From contig NZ_LMKQ01000001.1 in NCBI RefSeq assembly GCF_001421565.1, positions 2,107,651 to 2,171,650 of the forward strand: a stretch of DNA of 64,000 nt, given 5' to 3'. This DNA comes from Agromyces sp. Leaf222 (GTDB lineage: Bacteria; Actinomycetota; Actinomycetes; Actinomycetales; Microbacteriaceae). How positions within the stretch are numbered: the stretch's first letter is position 1; each line of letters starts with the position of its first letter. Of this stretch, positions 29,882 through 40,973 are shown piece after piece. The notes beneath the pieces are model-generated. The model saw nothing but the letters and a program-made list of their open reading frames with translations. It ran no database searches and was not told where the DNA came from. The translations under genes and the position numbers were made by a program.

Positions 29882-32686
29882 ATGGTGGAAGGCAACGAGC
29901 ACCAGACGAACCGACCCGATCCGAAGGGCGCGCCCAAACGGCGCGGTGGCCTGTTCGGCGGTCGACGCGGCCGTGGTCGCGGCGCCCAGCCGGCGGCCGA
30001 GACGCAGGTCGCGGCCCCCGAGGTCGACGAGGCGAGCGTGACGGTCGAGGAGGCCCCAGAGGCTCCCTCGCCTGGCGCCGCCTCCGAGCACCACGCGGGC
30101 CGGCACGTCGCATCCGGCGTCGACGCCGACTCGGCCGTCGCGACCGACACGGGCGACGAGAGCGGCACGGCCGACGCATCCCAGGCCGATTCCGCGGCCG
30201 ACGACGCGGTCGAAACGCCGGCTCCGGCGGCCTCGCCGATCCCGGCGAACCTCACGACGACGTCGCTGATCTTCCACGCGCCGCCGGTGCTCGTGACGAG
30301 CGATCGTCCGGAGCGGCCCGAGCGCGGCGATCGCCCCGACCGGGCGGAGCGCGGCGACCGCGGCGACCGCAGCGACCTCTCCGGGGCCGACCACGACGAC
30401 GAGGGTTCGAGCGTGCGCCGCCGCACCCGTCGGCGCACCGGCGAGGAGCCTCGTTCCTCCGGCGACCAGCCGGCCAACACGGTCGTCAAGGTGCGCACGC
30501 CGCGCGAGCCCGAGCTCATCACCGAGCCGCAGCGCGTCAAGGGCTCGACCCGGCTCGAGGCGAAGAAGCAGCGCCGGCGCGACGGCCGTGACGCCGGCCG
30601 CCGCCGCACGATCATCACCGAGTCCGAGTTCCTCGCCCGCCGCGAGTCCGTCGACCGTTCGATGATCGTTCGCGAGAAGAGCGGCCGCATCCAGATCGGC
30701 GTGCTCGAAGACGGCGTGCTGGTCGAGCACTACGTCGCCCGCAACCAGGACGCGTCGCTCATCGGCAACGTCTACCTCGGCCGCGTGCAGAACGTGCTGC
30801 CGAGCATGGAGGCCGCGTTCGTCGACATCGGCCGCGGCCGCAACGCCGTGCTGTACTCGGGCGAGGTCGACTGGGACGCCGCTGCCGAGAACGGCGAGAA
30901 GAACCAGCCCCGCCGCATCGAGCTGGCGCTCAAGCCCGGCGACCGCGTGCTCGTGCAGGTCACCAAGGACCCGGTCGGCCACAAGGGCGCCCGGCTGACG
31001 AGCCAGATCTCGCTGCCCGGCCGCTACCTCGTGTACGTGCCGAACGGATCGATGAACGGCATCAGCCGCAAGCTCCCCGACACCGAGCGTGCCCGCCTGA
31101 AGAAGATCCTCAAGGAGGTGCTGCCCGAGAACCAGGGCGTGATCGTGCGCACCGCCGCCGAGGGCGCCACCGAGGAGCAGCTGACCCTCGACGTCAACCG
31201 CCTGCTCGCGCAGTGGGCCGACATCTCGGCCCAGCTCGAGAAGGCCCAGGCGCCCTCGCTGCTGCACTCCGAGCCCGACCTGCTCATCAAGATCGTCCGC
31301 GACGTCTTCAACGAGGACTTCCAGAAGATGATCATCGAGGGCGATGAGGCGCGCGGCACGATCGAGCGCTACCTTCGCGCGGTCGCACCCGACCTCCTCG
31401 AGCGCGTCGAGGCCTACGAGGGCGACCGCGATTCGTTCGACTCGTTCCGCATCAGCGAGCAGATCGAGAAGGCGCTCGACCGCAAGGTCTGGCTGCCCTC
31501 AGGCGGGTCCCTCGTCATCGACCGCACCGAGGCGATGACCGTCGTCGACGTCAACACGGGCAAGTTCGTCGGCTCGGGCGGAAACCTCGAAGAGACGGTC
31601 ACGAAGAACAACCTCGAGGCTGCCGAGGAGATCGTGCGCCAGCTGCGCCTGCGCGACATCGGCGGCATCATCGTCGTCGACTTCATCGACATGGTGCTCG
31701 AGTCCAACCGCGACCTCGTGCTGCGTCGACTCATCGAGTGCCTGTCGCGCGACCGCACGAAGCACCAGGTCGCCGAGGTCACCTCGCTCGGACTCGTGCA
31801 GATGACCCGCAAGAAGCTGGGGCTCGGCCTGCTCGAGACGTTCAGCGAGCCCTGCGAGGTCTGCGCGGGACGCGGCATCGTCGTGCACCACGAACCGGTC
31901 TTCAAGCACCGCGGCACCGGCGCCCCGCAGCAGCAGCAGCCCGAACGGCGCCGCGGCGGTCGCGGCAACACGCCGAACTCGGGCGGCGGCAGCAGCGCCG
32001 GCAACGGCGGCGGCCAGCCGTCGACGCCGTCCGAGCCCAAGGCGCACACCGGCACGCACGCCATCACCGAAGACGTCAAGCACGCCCTCGCGCAGATCGC
32101 GGCCTCGACGATTCCGCACGCCGAGCACCACGAGGGCGACGCGCCGGCATCCGCCGGCGAGTCCGCCGCATCGACGACGTCCGATTCCACGTCGGGCGAG
32201 TCGAAGTCGGGCGAGGAGTCCGCGAGCGGCGGCCGTCAGGGCCGACGTCGTGGACGTGGTCGACGCGCATCGCGCGAGCAGACCGCCGTTGCGGCATCCG
32301 AGGCATCCGCCCCGCAGGCCACGAACGACGAGTCGGCACCGGATGCCGCGGCCCACGAGGTCGCACCTTCCGCGCCCGAGACCACGACGCCCGACGCCGG
32401 CCACCCGGCCGCCGAGTCGGCGCCCGCAGCCGCCGTCGCCGCGATCCTCGACCTGCCGGTGGTCGCCGCTCCGCGCACGCGCCCCGAGCCGGCCGCCGAC
32501 ACCGCCGACCTGCTCGACTCGGTGCTCGACGCACTGCCGGCCCCCAAGAAGGCCGGTGAGGGCCGCTCGCGCAGTCGTCGCGTCTCGACCGCGGCGCTCT
32601 CGCCTACGGGCGGCGCGCCGGTCATCACGCGCGGCGACGGCTCCGGTGCCAGCGTCCACGAGGGCGACGAGCCCGCAGCCGGCTGA
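29882..32686 (+). CDS. rne: ribonuclease E/G family protein
   Basis: About 934 residues. An N-terminal basic/acidic low-complexity extension (roughly 1-230) includes an RPERGDRPDRAERGDRGDRS-like charged repeat. Then comes an S1 domain (GNVYLGRVQNVLPSMEAAFV), the RNase E/G catalytic core with TVVDVNTGKFVGSG carrying the Mg-binding Asp, and the zinc-link CEVCAGRG. A C-terminal Ala/Ser/Glu-rich tail of about 250 residues contains RRGRGRR basic patches. Central enzyme of mRNA decay and rRNA processing. The start ATG 29882 is chosen for its AGGAG; upstream in-frame residues are not conserved-looking. Confidence 0.95.
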   Translation: MVEGNEHQTNRPDPKGAPKRRGGLFGGRRGRGRGAQPAAETQVAAPEVDEASVTVEEAPEAPSPGAASEHHAGRHVASGVDADSAVATDTGDESGTADASQADSAADDAVETPAPAASPIPANLTTTSLIFHAPPVLVTSDRPERPERGDRPDRAERGDRGDRSDLSGADHDDEGSSVRRRTRRRTGEEPRSSGDQPANTVVKVRTPREPELITEPQRVKGSTRLEAKKQRRRDGRDAGRRRTIITESEFLARRESVDRSMIVREKSGRIQIGVLEDGVLVEHYVARNQDASLIGNVYLGRVQNVLPSMEAAFVDIGRGRNAVLYSGEVDWDAAAENGEKNQPRRIELALKPGDRVLVQVTKDPVGHKGARLTSQISLPGRYLVYVPNGSMNGISRKLPDTERARLKKILKEVLPENQGVIVRTAAEGATEEQLTLDVNRLLAQWADISAQLEKAQAPSLLHSEPDLLIKIVRDVFNEDFQKMIIEGDEARGTIERYLRAVAPDLLERVEAYEGDRDSFDSFRISEQIEKALDRKVWLPSGGSLVIDRTEAMTVVDVNTGKFVGSGGNLEETVTKNNLEAAEEIVRQLRLRDIGGIIVVDFIDMVLESNRDLVLRRLIECLSRDRTKHQVAEVTSLGLVQMTRKKLGLGLLETFSEPCEVCAGRGIVVHHEPVFKHRGTGAPQQQQPERRRGGRGNTPNSGGGSSAGNGGGQPSTPSEPKAHTGTHAITEDVKHALAQIAASTIPHAEHHEGDAPASAGESAASTTSDSTSGESKSGEESASGGRQGRRRGRGRRASREQTAVAASEASAPQATNDESAPDAAAHEVAPSAPETTTPDAGHPAAESAPAAAVAAILDLPVVAAPRTRPEPAADTADLLDSVLDALPAPKKAGEGRSRSRRVSTAALSPTGGAPVITRGDGSGASVHEGDEPAAG

Positions 32687-32718
32687 GTCCGATGCGAACG
32701 AACGGGTCCGGGTCGACC

Positions 32719-33009
32719 TCAGTCGGCCTGGGCCCGTCGTCGTTCACGTCGTTCACGGGGCGTCACGCGCAGCCCGCTCGCGGCCAGTCGCCGCACGAGT
32801 TCGCGGGGCTCCACGGGCTGCGCTCCCGCGGCGACGAGCTCGTCGAACCGCTCGACGGGAACGTCGTAGTGATCGAGGTCGAAGGCGCGGGTCGGCAGTC
32901 CGGCCGAATCGGCGAACGCCCTGAGCTCGGCGATCGACTCGTCGCTCACCAGGTGCGCCCACACCGTTCCGTGCTTCGGCCAGAGCGGCGTGTCGATGAG
33001 CACGGTCAT
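32719..33009 (-). CDS. DUF4031 domain protein
   Basis: 96 residues (MTVLIDTPLWPKHGTVWAHL...), matching the short DUF4031 family: N-terminal strand with D6, WAHLVSDES, then a Leu/Ala helix, AFDLDHYDVP, and a basic C-terminus RRERRRAQAD. Function unknown. It converges on rne and is divergent from the rplU promoter, which lies only 50 bp away. Confidence 0.82.
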   Translation of the reverse strand: MTVLIDTPLWPKHGTVWAHLVSDESIAELRAFADSAGLPTRAFDLDHYDVPVERFDELVAAGAQPVEPRELVRRLAASGLRVTPRERRERRRAQAD

Positions 33010-33058
33010 GCAGAAGATCCTAGGCGGGCCCACGCGCGACGCGCCGGTGGCCGCTCGT

Positions 33059-33087
33059 TTGACCGAGTCGCATCCATCCGGTAAACT
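33059..33087 (+). promoter_or_regulatory. rplU-rpmA promoter
   Basis: TTGACC (33059-33064), a 17-bp spacer, and TAAACT (33082-33087), the best housekeeping-type promoter in the window. It places the transcript start near 33094 and gives a leader of about 147 nt before rplU. Confidence 0.75.
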
Positions 33088-33093
33088 CGACCG

Positions 33094-33240
33094 TTGGTGC
33101 CGCCGCTTATCACGGTGCGCCCCCATGCAGTTCGACTGCAACGTTTTCTGGCATGACCCTCCTTCCCGCTGGGGTCCCGCGCAGTGACACCCCATCAGAC
33201 AGCCGGAACCCCCGTGGTTCCCCAGAGATAGGTACGAGTA
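33094..33240 (+). promoter_or_regulatory. structured rplU (L21) mRNA leader
   Basis: The leader folds by eye into a GCAGT/ACTGC hairpin (around 33127-33139), a GACCC/GGGTC pairing (around 33156-33176) and a GGAACC/GGTTCC hairpin with CCCGT loop (around 33203-33219) just ahead of the weak ribosome site. Long structured leaders on L21 messages are used for autogenous control in other bacteria; here it is inferred. Confidence 0.45.
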
Positions 33241-33549
33241 GTGGTTTACGCAGTAGTGCGCGCCGGCGGTCGGCAGGAGAAGGTCGAAGTTGGCACCATC
33301 GTGACGATGGACCGCATCAAGGCAGACAAGGACGGCAACGTCCAGCTCGCCGCGGTGCTCCTCGTCGACGGCGAGAACATCACCTCCGACGCCAAGTCGC
33401 TTGCAAAGGTCACGGTCACGGCCGAGGTTCTCAACGACCTCCGCGGCCCGAAGATCGTGATCCAGAAGTTCAAGAACAAGACCGGCTACAAGAAGCGCCA
33501 GGGCCACCGTCAGGAGCTCACGCGCGTCAAGGTCACCGGCATCAAGTAG
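33241..33549 (+). CDS. rplU: 50S ribosomal protein L21
   Basis: 102 residues starting at [20 protein letters not shown] at the N-terminus and [22 protein letters not shown] at the C-terminus are the L21 signatures. It is followed after 28 nt by rpmA and then obg, the order conserved in nearly all bacteria. Confidence 0.97.
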   Translation: MVYAVVRAGGRQEKVEVGTIVTMDRIKADKDGNVQLAAVLLVDGENITSDAKSLAKVTVTAEVLNDLRGPKIVIQKFKNKTGYKKRQGHRQELTRVKVTGIK

Positions 33550-33577
33550 CAGCAGCGGCTCGCAAGGAGAATCAGAC

Positions 33578-33835
33578 ATGGCACACAAAAAGGGAGCGAG
33601 CTCCACTCGCAACGGTCGTGACTCGAACGCGCAGCGCCTCGGCGTGAAGCGCTTCGGCGGTCAGGTCGTCAGCGCGGGCGAGATCCTCGTTCGTCAGCGC
33701 GGCACCCACTTCCACCCGGGTGCGGGTGTCGGTCGCGGTGGCGACGACACGCTGTTCGCACTCGAGGCAGGCTCGGTGCAGTTCGGCACCAAGGGCGGCC
33801 GCAAGGTGGTCAACATCGTGGCGGCCGGCGAATAG
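33578..33835 (+). CDS. rpmA: 50S ribosomal protein L27
   Basis: 85 residues beginning [17 protein letters not shown], with the conserved [22 protein letters not shown] core. The N-terminal tail reaches the peptidyl-transferase centre; no cleavable extension of the Firmicutes type is present. AAGGAGA lies 7 nt before the ATG. Confidence 0.97.
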   Translation: MAHKKGASSTRNGRDSNAQRLGVKRFGGQVVSAGEILVRQRGTHFHPGAGVGRGGDDTLFALEAGSVQFGTKGGRKVVNIVAAGE

Positions 33836-33851
33836 TCGACCGACAGGTTTT

Positions 33852-33881
33852 CGTGAGGGCGGGCTTCGGCTCGCCCTCACG
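33852..33881 (+). terminator. hairpin between rpmA and obg
   Basis: A 10-bp perfect stem CGTGAGGGCG/CGCCCTCACG extended by a G-T pair and two G-C pairs, closed by a TTCG tetraloop, then GTGTTTC. It can end or attenuate transcription after the two ribosomal protein genes, reducing expression of obg downstream. Confidence 0.7.
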
Positions 33882-33890
33882 TGTTTCTAG

Positions 33891-36283
<2,393 letters not shown>

Positions 36284-36292
36284 GCTGAGGCC

Positions 36293-37561
36293 ATGGAGCA
36301 GCCCGACCTCGACACGTCCGTGATCGACGCCCGGCTCGCCGCCGCGAAAGAGGCGTCGTACCGCCTCGCGCGCGCGACGACCGCCGAGAAGGATGCCGCG
36401 CTCGAGCGCATCGCATCCGACCTTCGCGACCGGGCGGGCGACGTGATCGCGGCGAATGCGCTCGACCTCGAGGCCGGCCGTGTCGCCGGGCTGAGCACGG
36501 GCCTCCTCGACCGCCTCGAGCTCGACGTCGCTCGCATCGACGCCCTCGCCGATGCCGTGCTCGACGTCATCGGCCTCACCGATCCCGTCGGCGAGACGCT
36601 CACCGGGCGCACCCTTCCGAGCGGCGTCCGCATCGATCAGGTGCGCGTGCCGCTGGGCGTGGTCGGTGCGATCTACGAGGCGCGGCCGAACGTCACGATC
36701 GACATCGCCGTGCTCGCGCTGAAGAGCGGCAACGCCGTCGTGCTTCGCGGGGGCACGGCCGCCGAGCAGACCAACCGGGTGCTGGTCGACGTGCTGCGCG
36801 GCGCCCTCGACGCCGTCGGGCTGCCGGCCGAAGCCGTGCAGACCGTCGACGACTTCGGTCGTGCGGGCGCGCGGCACCTCATGCAGGCGCGCGAGTACGT
36901 CGACGTGCTCATCCCGCGGGGGAGTGCGGGACTCATCCGCGCCGTCGTCGACGAGGCGCGCGTGCCCGTCATCGAGACCGGCGCGGGCGTCGTGCACATG
37001 TTCCTCGACGCGTCGGCACCCGAGCAGTGGGCGATCGAGCTCGTGCACAACGCGAAGGTGCAGCGTCCGAGCGTCTGCAACGCCCTCGAGACCCTGCTGG
37101 TGCATCAGGATGCCGCGGAGCGGCTGCTGCCGGCTGTGCTCGCCCGGTTGACCGACGCGGGCGTCACGATCCACGCCGACGAGCGCACCCGCGCGATCCG
37201 ACCCGATGCGCTGCCCGTCACCGATGAGGACTTCGCGACCGAGCACATGAGCCTCGACATCTCCGTGGCCGTCGTCGACTCGCTCGACGAGGCCCTCGAG
37301 CACATCCGACGCTTCTCGACGAAGCACACCGAGTCGATCGTCACGAACGACCTCTCGAACGCCGAGCGGTTCCTCAACGAGGTCGACTCCGCGGCCGTCA
37401 TGGTCAACGCGTCGACCCGCTTCACCGACGGTGCCGAGTTCGGCTTCGGCGCGGAGGTCGGCATCTCCACGCAGAAGCTGCACGCGCGCGGACCGATGGG
37501 CCTGCCGGAGCTCACGAGCACCAAGTGGATCGTGCGCGGCGCGGGCCACGTGCGAGCGTGA
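36293..37561 (+). CDS. proA: gamma-glutamyl phosphate reductase
   Basis: 422 residues, aldehyde-dehydrogenase superfamily; reduces glutamyl-5-phosphate with NADPH in proline synthesis. Marks: VPLGVVGAIYEARPNVTID, LRGGTAAEQTN, and the catalytic cysteine in VQRPSVCNALETLLVH. The C-terminus has AEFGFGAEVGISTQKLHARGPMGL. The proB stop TAG forms part of TAGGCT six bases before the proA ATG. Confidence 0.96.
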   Translation: MEQPDLDTSVIDARLAAAKEASYRLARATTAEKDAALERIASDLRDRAGDVIAANALDLEAGRVAGLSTGLLDRLELDVARIDALADAVLDVIGLTDPVGETLTGRTLPSGVRIDQVRVPLGVVGAIYEARPNVTIDIAVLALKSGNAVVLRGGTAAEQTNRVLVDVLRGALDAVGLPAEAVQTVDDFGRAGARHLMQAREYVDVLIPRGSAGLIRAVVDEARVPVIETGAGVVHMFLDASAPEQWAIELVHNAKVQRPSVCNALETLLVHQDAAERLLPAVLARLTDAGVTIHADERTRAIRPDALPVTDEDFATEHMSLDISVAVVDSLDEALEHIRRFSTKHTESIVTNDLSNAERFLNEVDSAAVMVNASTRFTDGAEFGFGAEVGISTQKLHARGPMGLPELTSTKWIVRGAGHVRA

Positions 37562-37624
37562 CCTCGCCGACGCGACCTCGCTAGACTGGCACGAGCAACA
37601 CAGCAGGCTTCGAAAGGAACACGA

Positions 37625-37846
37625 ATGAGCGTCACGAGCACGGTGCTGACCGGCATCCTCACGTCCGAGTCAGTCCACGCACGCGAGCTGCCGATCGAGA
37701 GCTGGGCCTACGGCCTCATCGCGCTGATCATCTTCGCGGCGCTCGCATTCGTGACCGCGTCGTATCGCGACGTCGCCAACCGCCACCGCGCGAAGGCCGA
37801 GGCGTACGCCGCACGTCACGGCGCCGAAGAGCACGGCGGACACTGA
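37625..37846 (+). CDS. small single-pass membrane protein
   Basis: 73 residues with one strong membrane helix (about residues 25-43, [17 protein letters not shown]) and a basic/His-rich C-terminus ending HGAEEHGGH. The start has a GAAAGGAAC ribosome site. It lies between proA and nadD and seems part of the same transcription unit. I do not recognise a function. Confidence 0.7.
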   Translation: MSVTSTVLTGILTSESVHARELPIESWAYGLIALIIFAALAFVTASYRDVANRHRAKAEAYAARHGAEEHGGH

Positions 37847-37862
37847 GCGAGGTCTGCGCACC

Positions 37863-38465
37863 GTGACCGGAGGTGAGCAGCGCCGACCGCGAGTCGGCGT
37901 GATGGGCGGAACGTTCGATCCCATCCACCATGGTCACCTCGTCGCAGCGAGCGAGGTCGCGCAGTCGCTCGACCTCGACGAGGTCGTCTTCGTGCCGACC
38001 GGCCAGCCGAGCTACAAGTCGAACGTCACGCAGGCCGAGCACCGTTACCTCATGACCGTCATCGCGACGGCCTCGAATCCGCGGTTCACGGTGAGTCGAG
38101 TCGACATCGATCGCGCGAAGCCGACGTTCACGATCGACACCCTGCGCGACCTCCGTCGTGAGCGCGCCGATGCCGATCTCTACTTCATCACCGGTGCCGA
38201 CGCGATCGCGCAGATCCTCTCCTGGAAGGATGTCGCGGAGTTGTGGGATCTCGCACATTTCGTGGCTGTGAGTCGGCCGGGACATGTGCTCTCCGTTAGC
38301 GGATTGCCAGAGCAAGACGTAAGCTTGCTCGAAGTCCCGGCTCTGGCGATATCGTCGACCGACTGCCGGGAAAGGGTGCGCCGGGGTTTCCCGGTGTGGT
38401 ACTTGGTGCCCGATGGGGTCGTCCAGTACATCTCCAAGCACCATCTCTATCGGAGTGTCGCATGA
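37863..38465 (+). CDS. nadD: nicotinate-nucleotide adenylyltransferase
   Basis: 200 residues starting at GTG. The nucleotidyl-transferase motif [17 protein letters not shown] (HxGH as HHGH) is near the N-terminus and [12 protein letters not shown] (ISSTxIR type) near the C-terminus. Makes deamido-NAD from nicotinate mononucleotide. Its stop overlaps the next start (ATGA, 38462-38465). Confidence 0.94.
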   Translation: MTGGEQRRPRVGVMGGTFDPIHHGHLVAASEVAQSLDLDEVVFVPTGQPSYKSNVTQAEHRYLMTVIATASNPRFTVSRVDIDRAKPTFTIDTLRDLRRERADADLYFITGADAIAQILSWKDVAELWDLAHFVAVSRPGHVLSVSGLPEQDVSLLEVPALAISSTDCRERVRRGFPVWYLVPDGVVQYISKHHLYRSVA

Positions 38466-39667
38466 CGTCGTCGCAGGAACCACAGCTGACGCGCCGCGAG
38501 ATGCGCGAGCGCGAACGCCTGCAGGAGCAGGTCGCCCCTTCGTCGACCCCGAATGCCGCGCCTCAGCCCCAGGCTTCACCCGTCCCGCAGGCTCCTGCGA
38601 TTCCCGTGACCCCGGCTCCCGCTCCGGCACCGGTTCCCGTCTACAGCGCTCCCGCTTCGGCCGCAGGCGCCGCGGGTCCTGTGCAAGGCGCACCGTACGG
38701 TGCGGCACCGCAGCCGGCACCGGTGTTCCCGACCTCTGCGCCTCAGCCCGCCTCCCCGCCGGCGGCATTCGCCCCGGCTCCGGCCGTTCCGCCCGTGTCG
38801 CCGGCTGCCGCGCCCACGCCGTACCCTGGTGGCGCTCCCGCCGCGCAGCCCATACAGCCGCAGGCCCCGGCCCCGGCCGCGCGTCAGAGCGCGACTCCCG
38901 AGCGCACGCTCACGCGACGCGAACTGCGCGCGATGCTCGACTCCGACGCTCCCGCCGACGGCGAGGAGTTCGACGACCTCGACCAGGAGATCGCGGGTGC
39001 TTCGGCGATGGACGCACCGCGTGCGCCCGCCGCGTTCGCTCCGACCCCTGCACCGCAGAGCTTCCCGCTGGCGCCGGCACCCGCATCGCCGCAGGCGCCG
39101 ACGTCCGAGCCGCCCACGCGCCAGCCCCTTCCGCATCAGGCCGAGGCTGCCGCACTCGCCGAGCAGCCGGCCATCGCACCCAAGCCGGTCGGTCACTGGA
39201 CCGCGCAGCTCGATGCGCCGGTCGACCAGGCGCAGCCGTTCGACCAGATGCTCTCGCGCGGCGGCGTCGGCCGCGGCGTGCCGACGACGACGAACGCGCT
39301 CATCCTTCCGTCGCTTCCCGATCACGCCGGCATCCCGGCACCGCTCGCGAACAACGGCAACGGCGAGGTCATCGTCACCGGATCGATCGACCTCCCGCGC
39401 AGCTACGGCGCGACCGGCGTTCACCCGAGCCAGATCGACTCGTCCGAGGTCGACCGACTCTTCGACCAGGTCGAAGACGGCGCCGGCGTCGGCGCCCCGG
39501 TCGCCGCGACCCGGGCCATCAGCACGCAGAGCGCGAGCAAGGCCGTCGTCGCCCCGCCCTCGAAGGAGGGCATGAACGTGCCGCTGGTGCTCGCAGTGAC
39601 GGCCGGCGTTCTGGCACTCGGCGTCGTGGGCACCCTCGTCATCGGCGCCCTGACCGGGCTCTTCTGA
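38462..39667 (+). CDS. Pro/Ala-rich protein with C-terminal membrane anchor
   Basis: 401 residues. A short charged N-terminus ([15 protein letters not shown]) is followed by about 130 residues of Pro/Ala/Val low complexity, a second copy of a [17 protein letters not shown] charged segment near residue 150, more Pro/Ala sequence, a better-ordered region (about 245-340, with [12 protein letters not shown] and a LPRSYGATG stretch), and one C-terminal helix before GALTGLF. The topology suggests a cytosolic, largely disordered protein tethered to the membrane by its tail. It sits between nadD and rsfS; function unknown. Confidence 0.75.
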   Translation: MTSSQEPQLTRREMRERERLQEQVAPSSTPNAAPQPQASPVPQAPAIPVTPAPAPAPVPVYSAPASAAGAAGPVQGAPYGAAPQPAPVFPTSAPQPASPPAAFAPAPAVPPVSPAAAPTPYPGGAPAAQPIQPQAPAPAARQSATPERTLTRRELRAMLDSDAPADGEEFDDLDQEIAGASAMDAPRAPAAFAPTPAPQSFPLAPAPASPQAPTSEPPTRQPLPHQAEAAALAEQPAIAPKPVGHWTAQLDAPVDQAQPFDQMLSRGGVGRGVPTTTNALILPSLPDHAGIPAPLANNGNGEVIVTGSIDLPRSYGATGVHPSQIDSSEVDRLFDQVEDGAGVGAPVAATRAISTQSASKAVVAPPSKEGMNVPLVLAVTAGVLALGVVGTLVIGALTGLF

Positions 39668-39732
39668 TCTCGGCAGCCGCAGATCCACACCCGCAGACTT
39701 CGATACCCGCAACACCGACCGGAAATGAGCGA

Positions 39733-40101
39733 ATGACCGCATCCGACCAGGCACTCGACGCCCTCGCCCGCGCAGCGCGCGCGGCGGATTCCAAGGGCGG
39801 TGACGACCTCGTCGCGCTCGACGTCTCCGGGCCGCTGCCGTTCACCGACGTGTTCCTCCTCGTGAACGGAAACTCCGAGCGCAACGTCATCGCGATCGCC
39901 GACGAGATCGAGGACACCCTGCGCGAGGCCGGCGTCTCGACGCTCCGCCGAGAGGGACACAGCACGGGTCGTTGGATCCTGCTCGACTTCGGCGACCTCG
40001 TCGTGCACGTTTTCCACCCCGAAGACCGCCTCTACTACGGTCTCGAGCGCCTCTGGCTCGACTGCCCGGCGGTGCCGGTGGCGCCCCTGCTCGCCGGCTG
40101 A
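39733..40101 (+). CDS. rsfS: ribosome silencing factor RsfS
   Basis: 122 residues with the RsfS core: DLVALDVSGPLPFTDVFLLV..., IADEIEDTLREAG, RREGHSTGRWILLDFGDLVVHVFHPEDRLYYGLERLW. Binds uL14 and blocks subunit joining under starvation. The usual neighbour of nadD, here separated from it by the Pro/Ala-rich gene. The start ATG is 39733. Confidence 0.95.
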   Translation: MTASDQALDALARAARAADSKGGDDLVALDVSGPLPFTDVFLLVNGNSERNVIAIADEIEDTLREAGVSTLRREGHSTGRWILLDFGDLVVHVFHPEDRLYYGLERLWLDCPAVPVAPLLAG

Positions 40102-40224
40102 GGCAGCCGTCCCCGGCCGAGCATCCCTCAATTTCATTTGGGGCCGGGGGCTGGTGTAAGCTCAAACCATCGCCTGAAACACGGTGAGAACGAGTCAGTG
40201 AAGCTGAATAGCGAGAACTGAAAC

Positions 40225-40300
40225 GGGTCTGTGGCGCAGCTGGTAGCGCACCTGCATGGCATGCAGGGGGTCAGGGGTTCGAGTCCCCTCAGATCCACCA
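40225..40300 (+). tRNA. tRNA-Ala (anticodon GGC)
   Basis: 76-nt cloverleaf with encoded CCA. The acceptor stem pairs GGGTCTG with CAGATCC and contains the G3:U70 pair that identifies alanine tRNAs. Anticodon stem CCTGC/GCAGG, loop ATGGCAT, anticodon GGC at 40258-40260. T-arm with GTTCGAG. The promoter is upstream in 40102-40224, where TAAGCT (40157-40162) is a weak -10 candidate. The segment from 40263 to the 3' end is repeated exactly at 45486-45523, marking it as the integration site of an island. Confidence 0.97.
40263..40300 (+). repeat. attL: 38-bp direct repeat inside tRNA-Ala
   Basis: From the 3' side of the anticodon stem to the CCA end. Identical over 38 bases to 45486-45523; the match stops at both edges. 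The intact tRNA side marks this as the attachment site where an element restored the tRNA 3' end on integration. Confidence 0.93.
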
Positions 40301-40302
40301 AG

Positions 40303-40340
40303 AACCCCTGATGAATCGCAAGATTTGTCAGGGGTTTTTT
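40303..40340 (+). terminator. intrinsic terminator behind tRNA-Ala, brought by the island
   Basis: Stem AACCCCTGA (40303-40311)/TCAGGGGTT (40328-40336), with an inner AATC-GCAA-GATT hairpin, followed by a run of six T. It is the only classical U-tract terminator noticed in the window and belongs to the island, replacing the original tRNA terminator now found at 45531-45566. Confidence 0.85.
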
Positions 40341-40366
40341 CGTTTGAACGGCCTGAATTGGCCGAT

Positions 40367-40391
40367 GGGGCTGTTTTGGGGCTGTCTTCAT
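40367..40391 (+). repeat. left copy of a 25-bp imperfect repeat near attL
   Basis: GGGGCTGTTTTGGGGCTGTC plus TTCAT; 22 of 25 bases match 45338-45362 near attR, same orientation. A GGCATCCACA decamer follows each copy (40403-40412 and 45440-45449). Possible arm-type recombinase sites or remains of attP flanks. Confidence 0.5.
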
Positions 40392-40476
40392 TTTCGGAGG
40401 CAGGCATCCACAGAACATCCACATGCGAATTCCCCAGGCAGCAAGCACTCCGGCCTGATGCGCACTCCTAGCCAGT

Positions 40477-40704
40477 ATGAGCACATCAACGCATCCCATC
40501 ATTCCGGCATCCCGGTTCGTCGACGAGCTCGGGGACTACCTGAGCGTCGACGAGCTGGCGCAGTACCTGCAGCTATCCAAAGAGACGATCTACCACTGGC
40601 GTCTCGACGGCACCGGCCCGAGGGCCACCAAGCTCGGTAAGCACCTGCGGTTCCGACGCGAGAACGTTGAGGCCTGGCTACAGGCCAGGACGGGCCGTGC
40701 CTGA
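40477..40704 (+). CDS. excisionase-family (HTH_17/MerR-like) DNA-binding protein
   Basis: 75 residues. LSVDELAQYLQLSKETIYHWRLDGTGPRATKLGKHLRFRR is the standard winged-helix 'excisionase family' domain, spanning nearly the whole protein (about 21-71). In integrative elements such a protein acts as directionality factor for the integrase or as a small regulator. Its place 177 bp inside attL fits an Xis role. The partner integrase expected beside it is missing. Confidence 0.85.
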   Translation: MSTSTHPIIPASRFVDELGDYLSVDELAQYLQLSKETIYHWRLDGTGPRATKLGKHLRFRRENVEAWLQARTGRA

Positions 40705-40936
40705 TCGCCACCTTCGCGAATGAAGACAACCCAGACGCTCGGAGGTGAAGCAGGGAATCGCGACGTCTCCGCGGACTGGTTGCGGGTGTACTCGAGGATC
40801 TCTGCGTCTGTGGAGTCAGCGTGGATACCAGCCAGTCCGCTGTCCTCGTGCTCCCGCACGATGCGTGCCTGATCACGAGCGCCTGCGTGGGGTCAATTCC
40901 TGCGTCGACGAGAAGCGGTCCCAAGGTCAGAGGCAC
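40703..40936 (-). pseudogene. frameshifted and truncated gene (possible GIY-YIG-type nuclease family N-terminus)
   Basis: Reading from GTG 40936, the protein begins MPLTLGPLLVDAGIDPTQAL, VIRHA, and then continues in another frame from 40859 as VREHEDSGLAGIHADSTDAE and on to VWVVFIREGGDQA. Restoring one T in the CACGCATCGTG stretch near 40862 joins both frames, so a single-base deletion is likely. Homology-like sequence ends exactly at the 3' end of the HTH gene (40704), indicating a deletion of the rest. I associate this N-terminus with actinobacterial proteins carrying GIY-YIG nuclease domains, from memory and unverified. Confidence 0.6.
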
Positions 40937-40973
40937 GTTCAGAACTCCTCAGGCAGTGTGCTGTCACGCGCGT

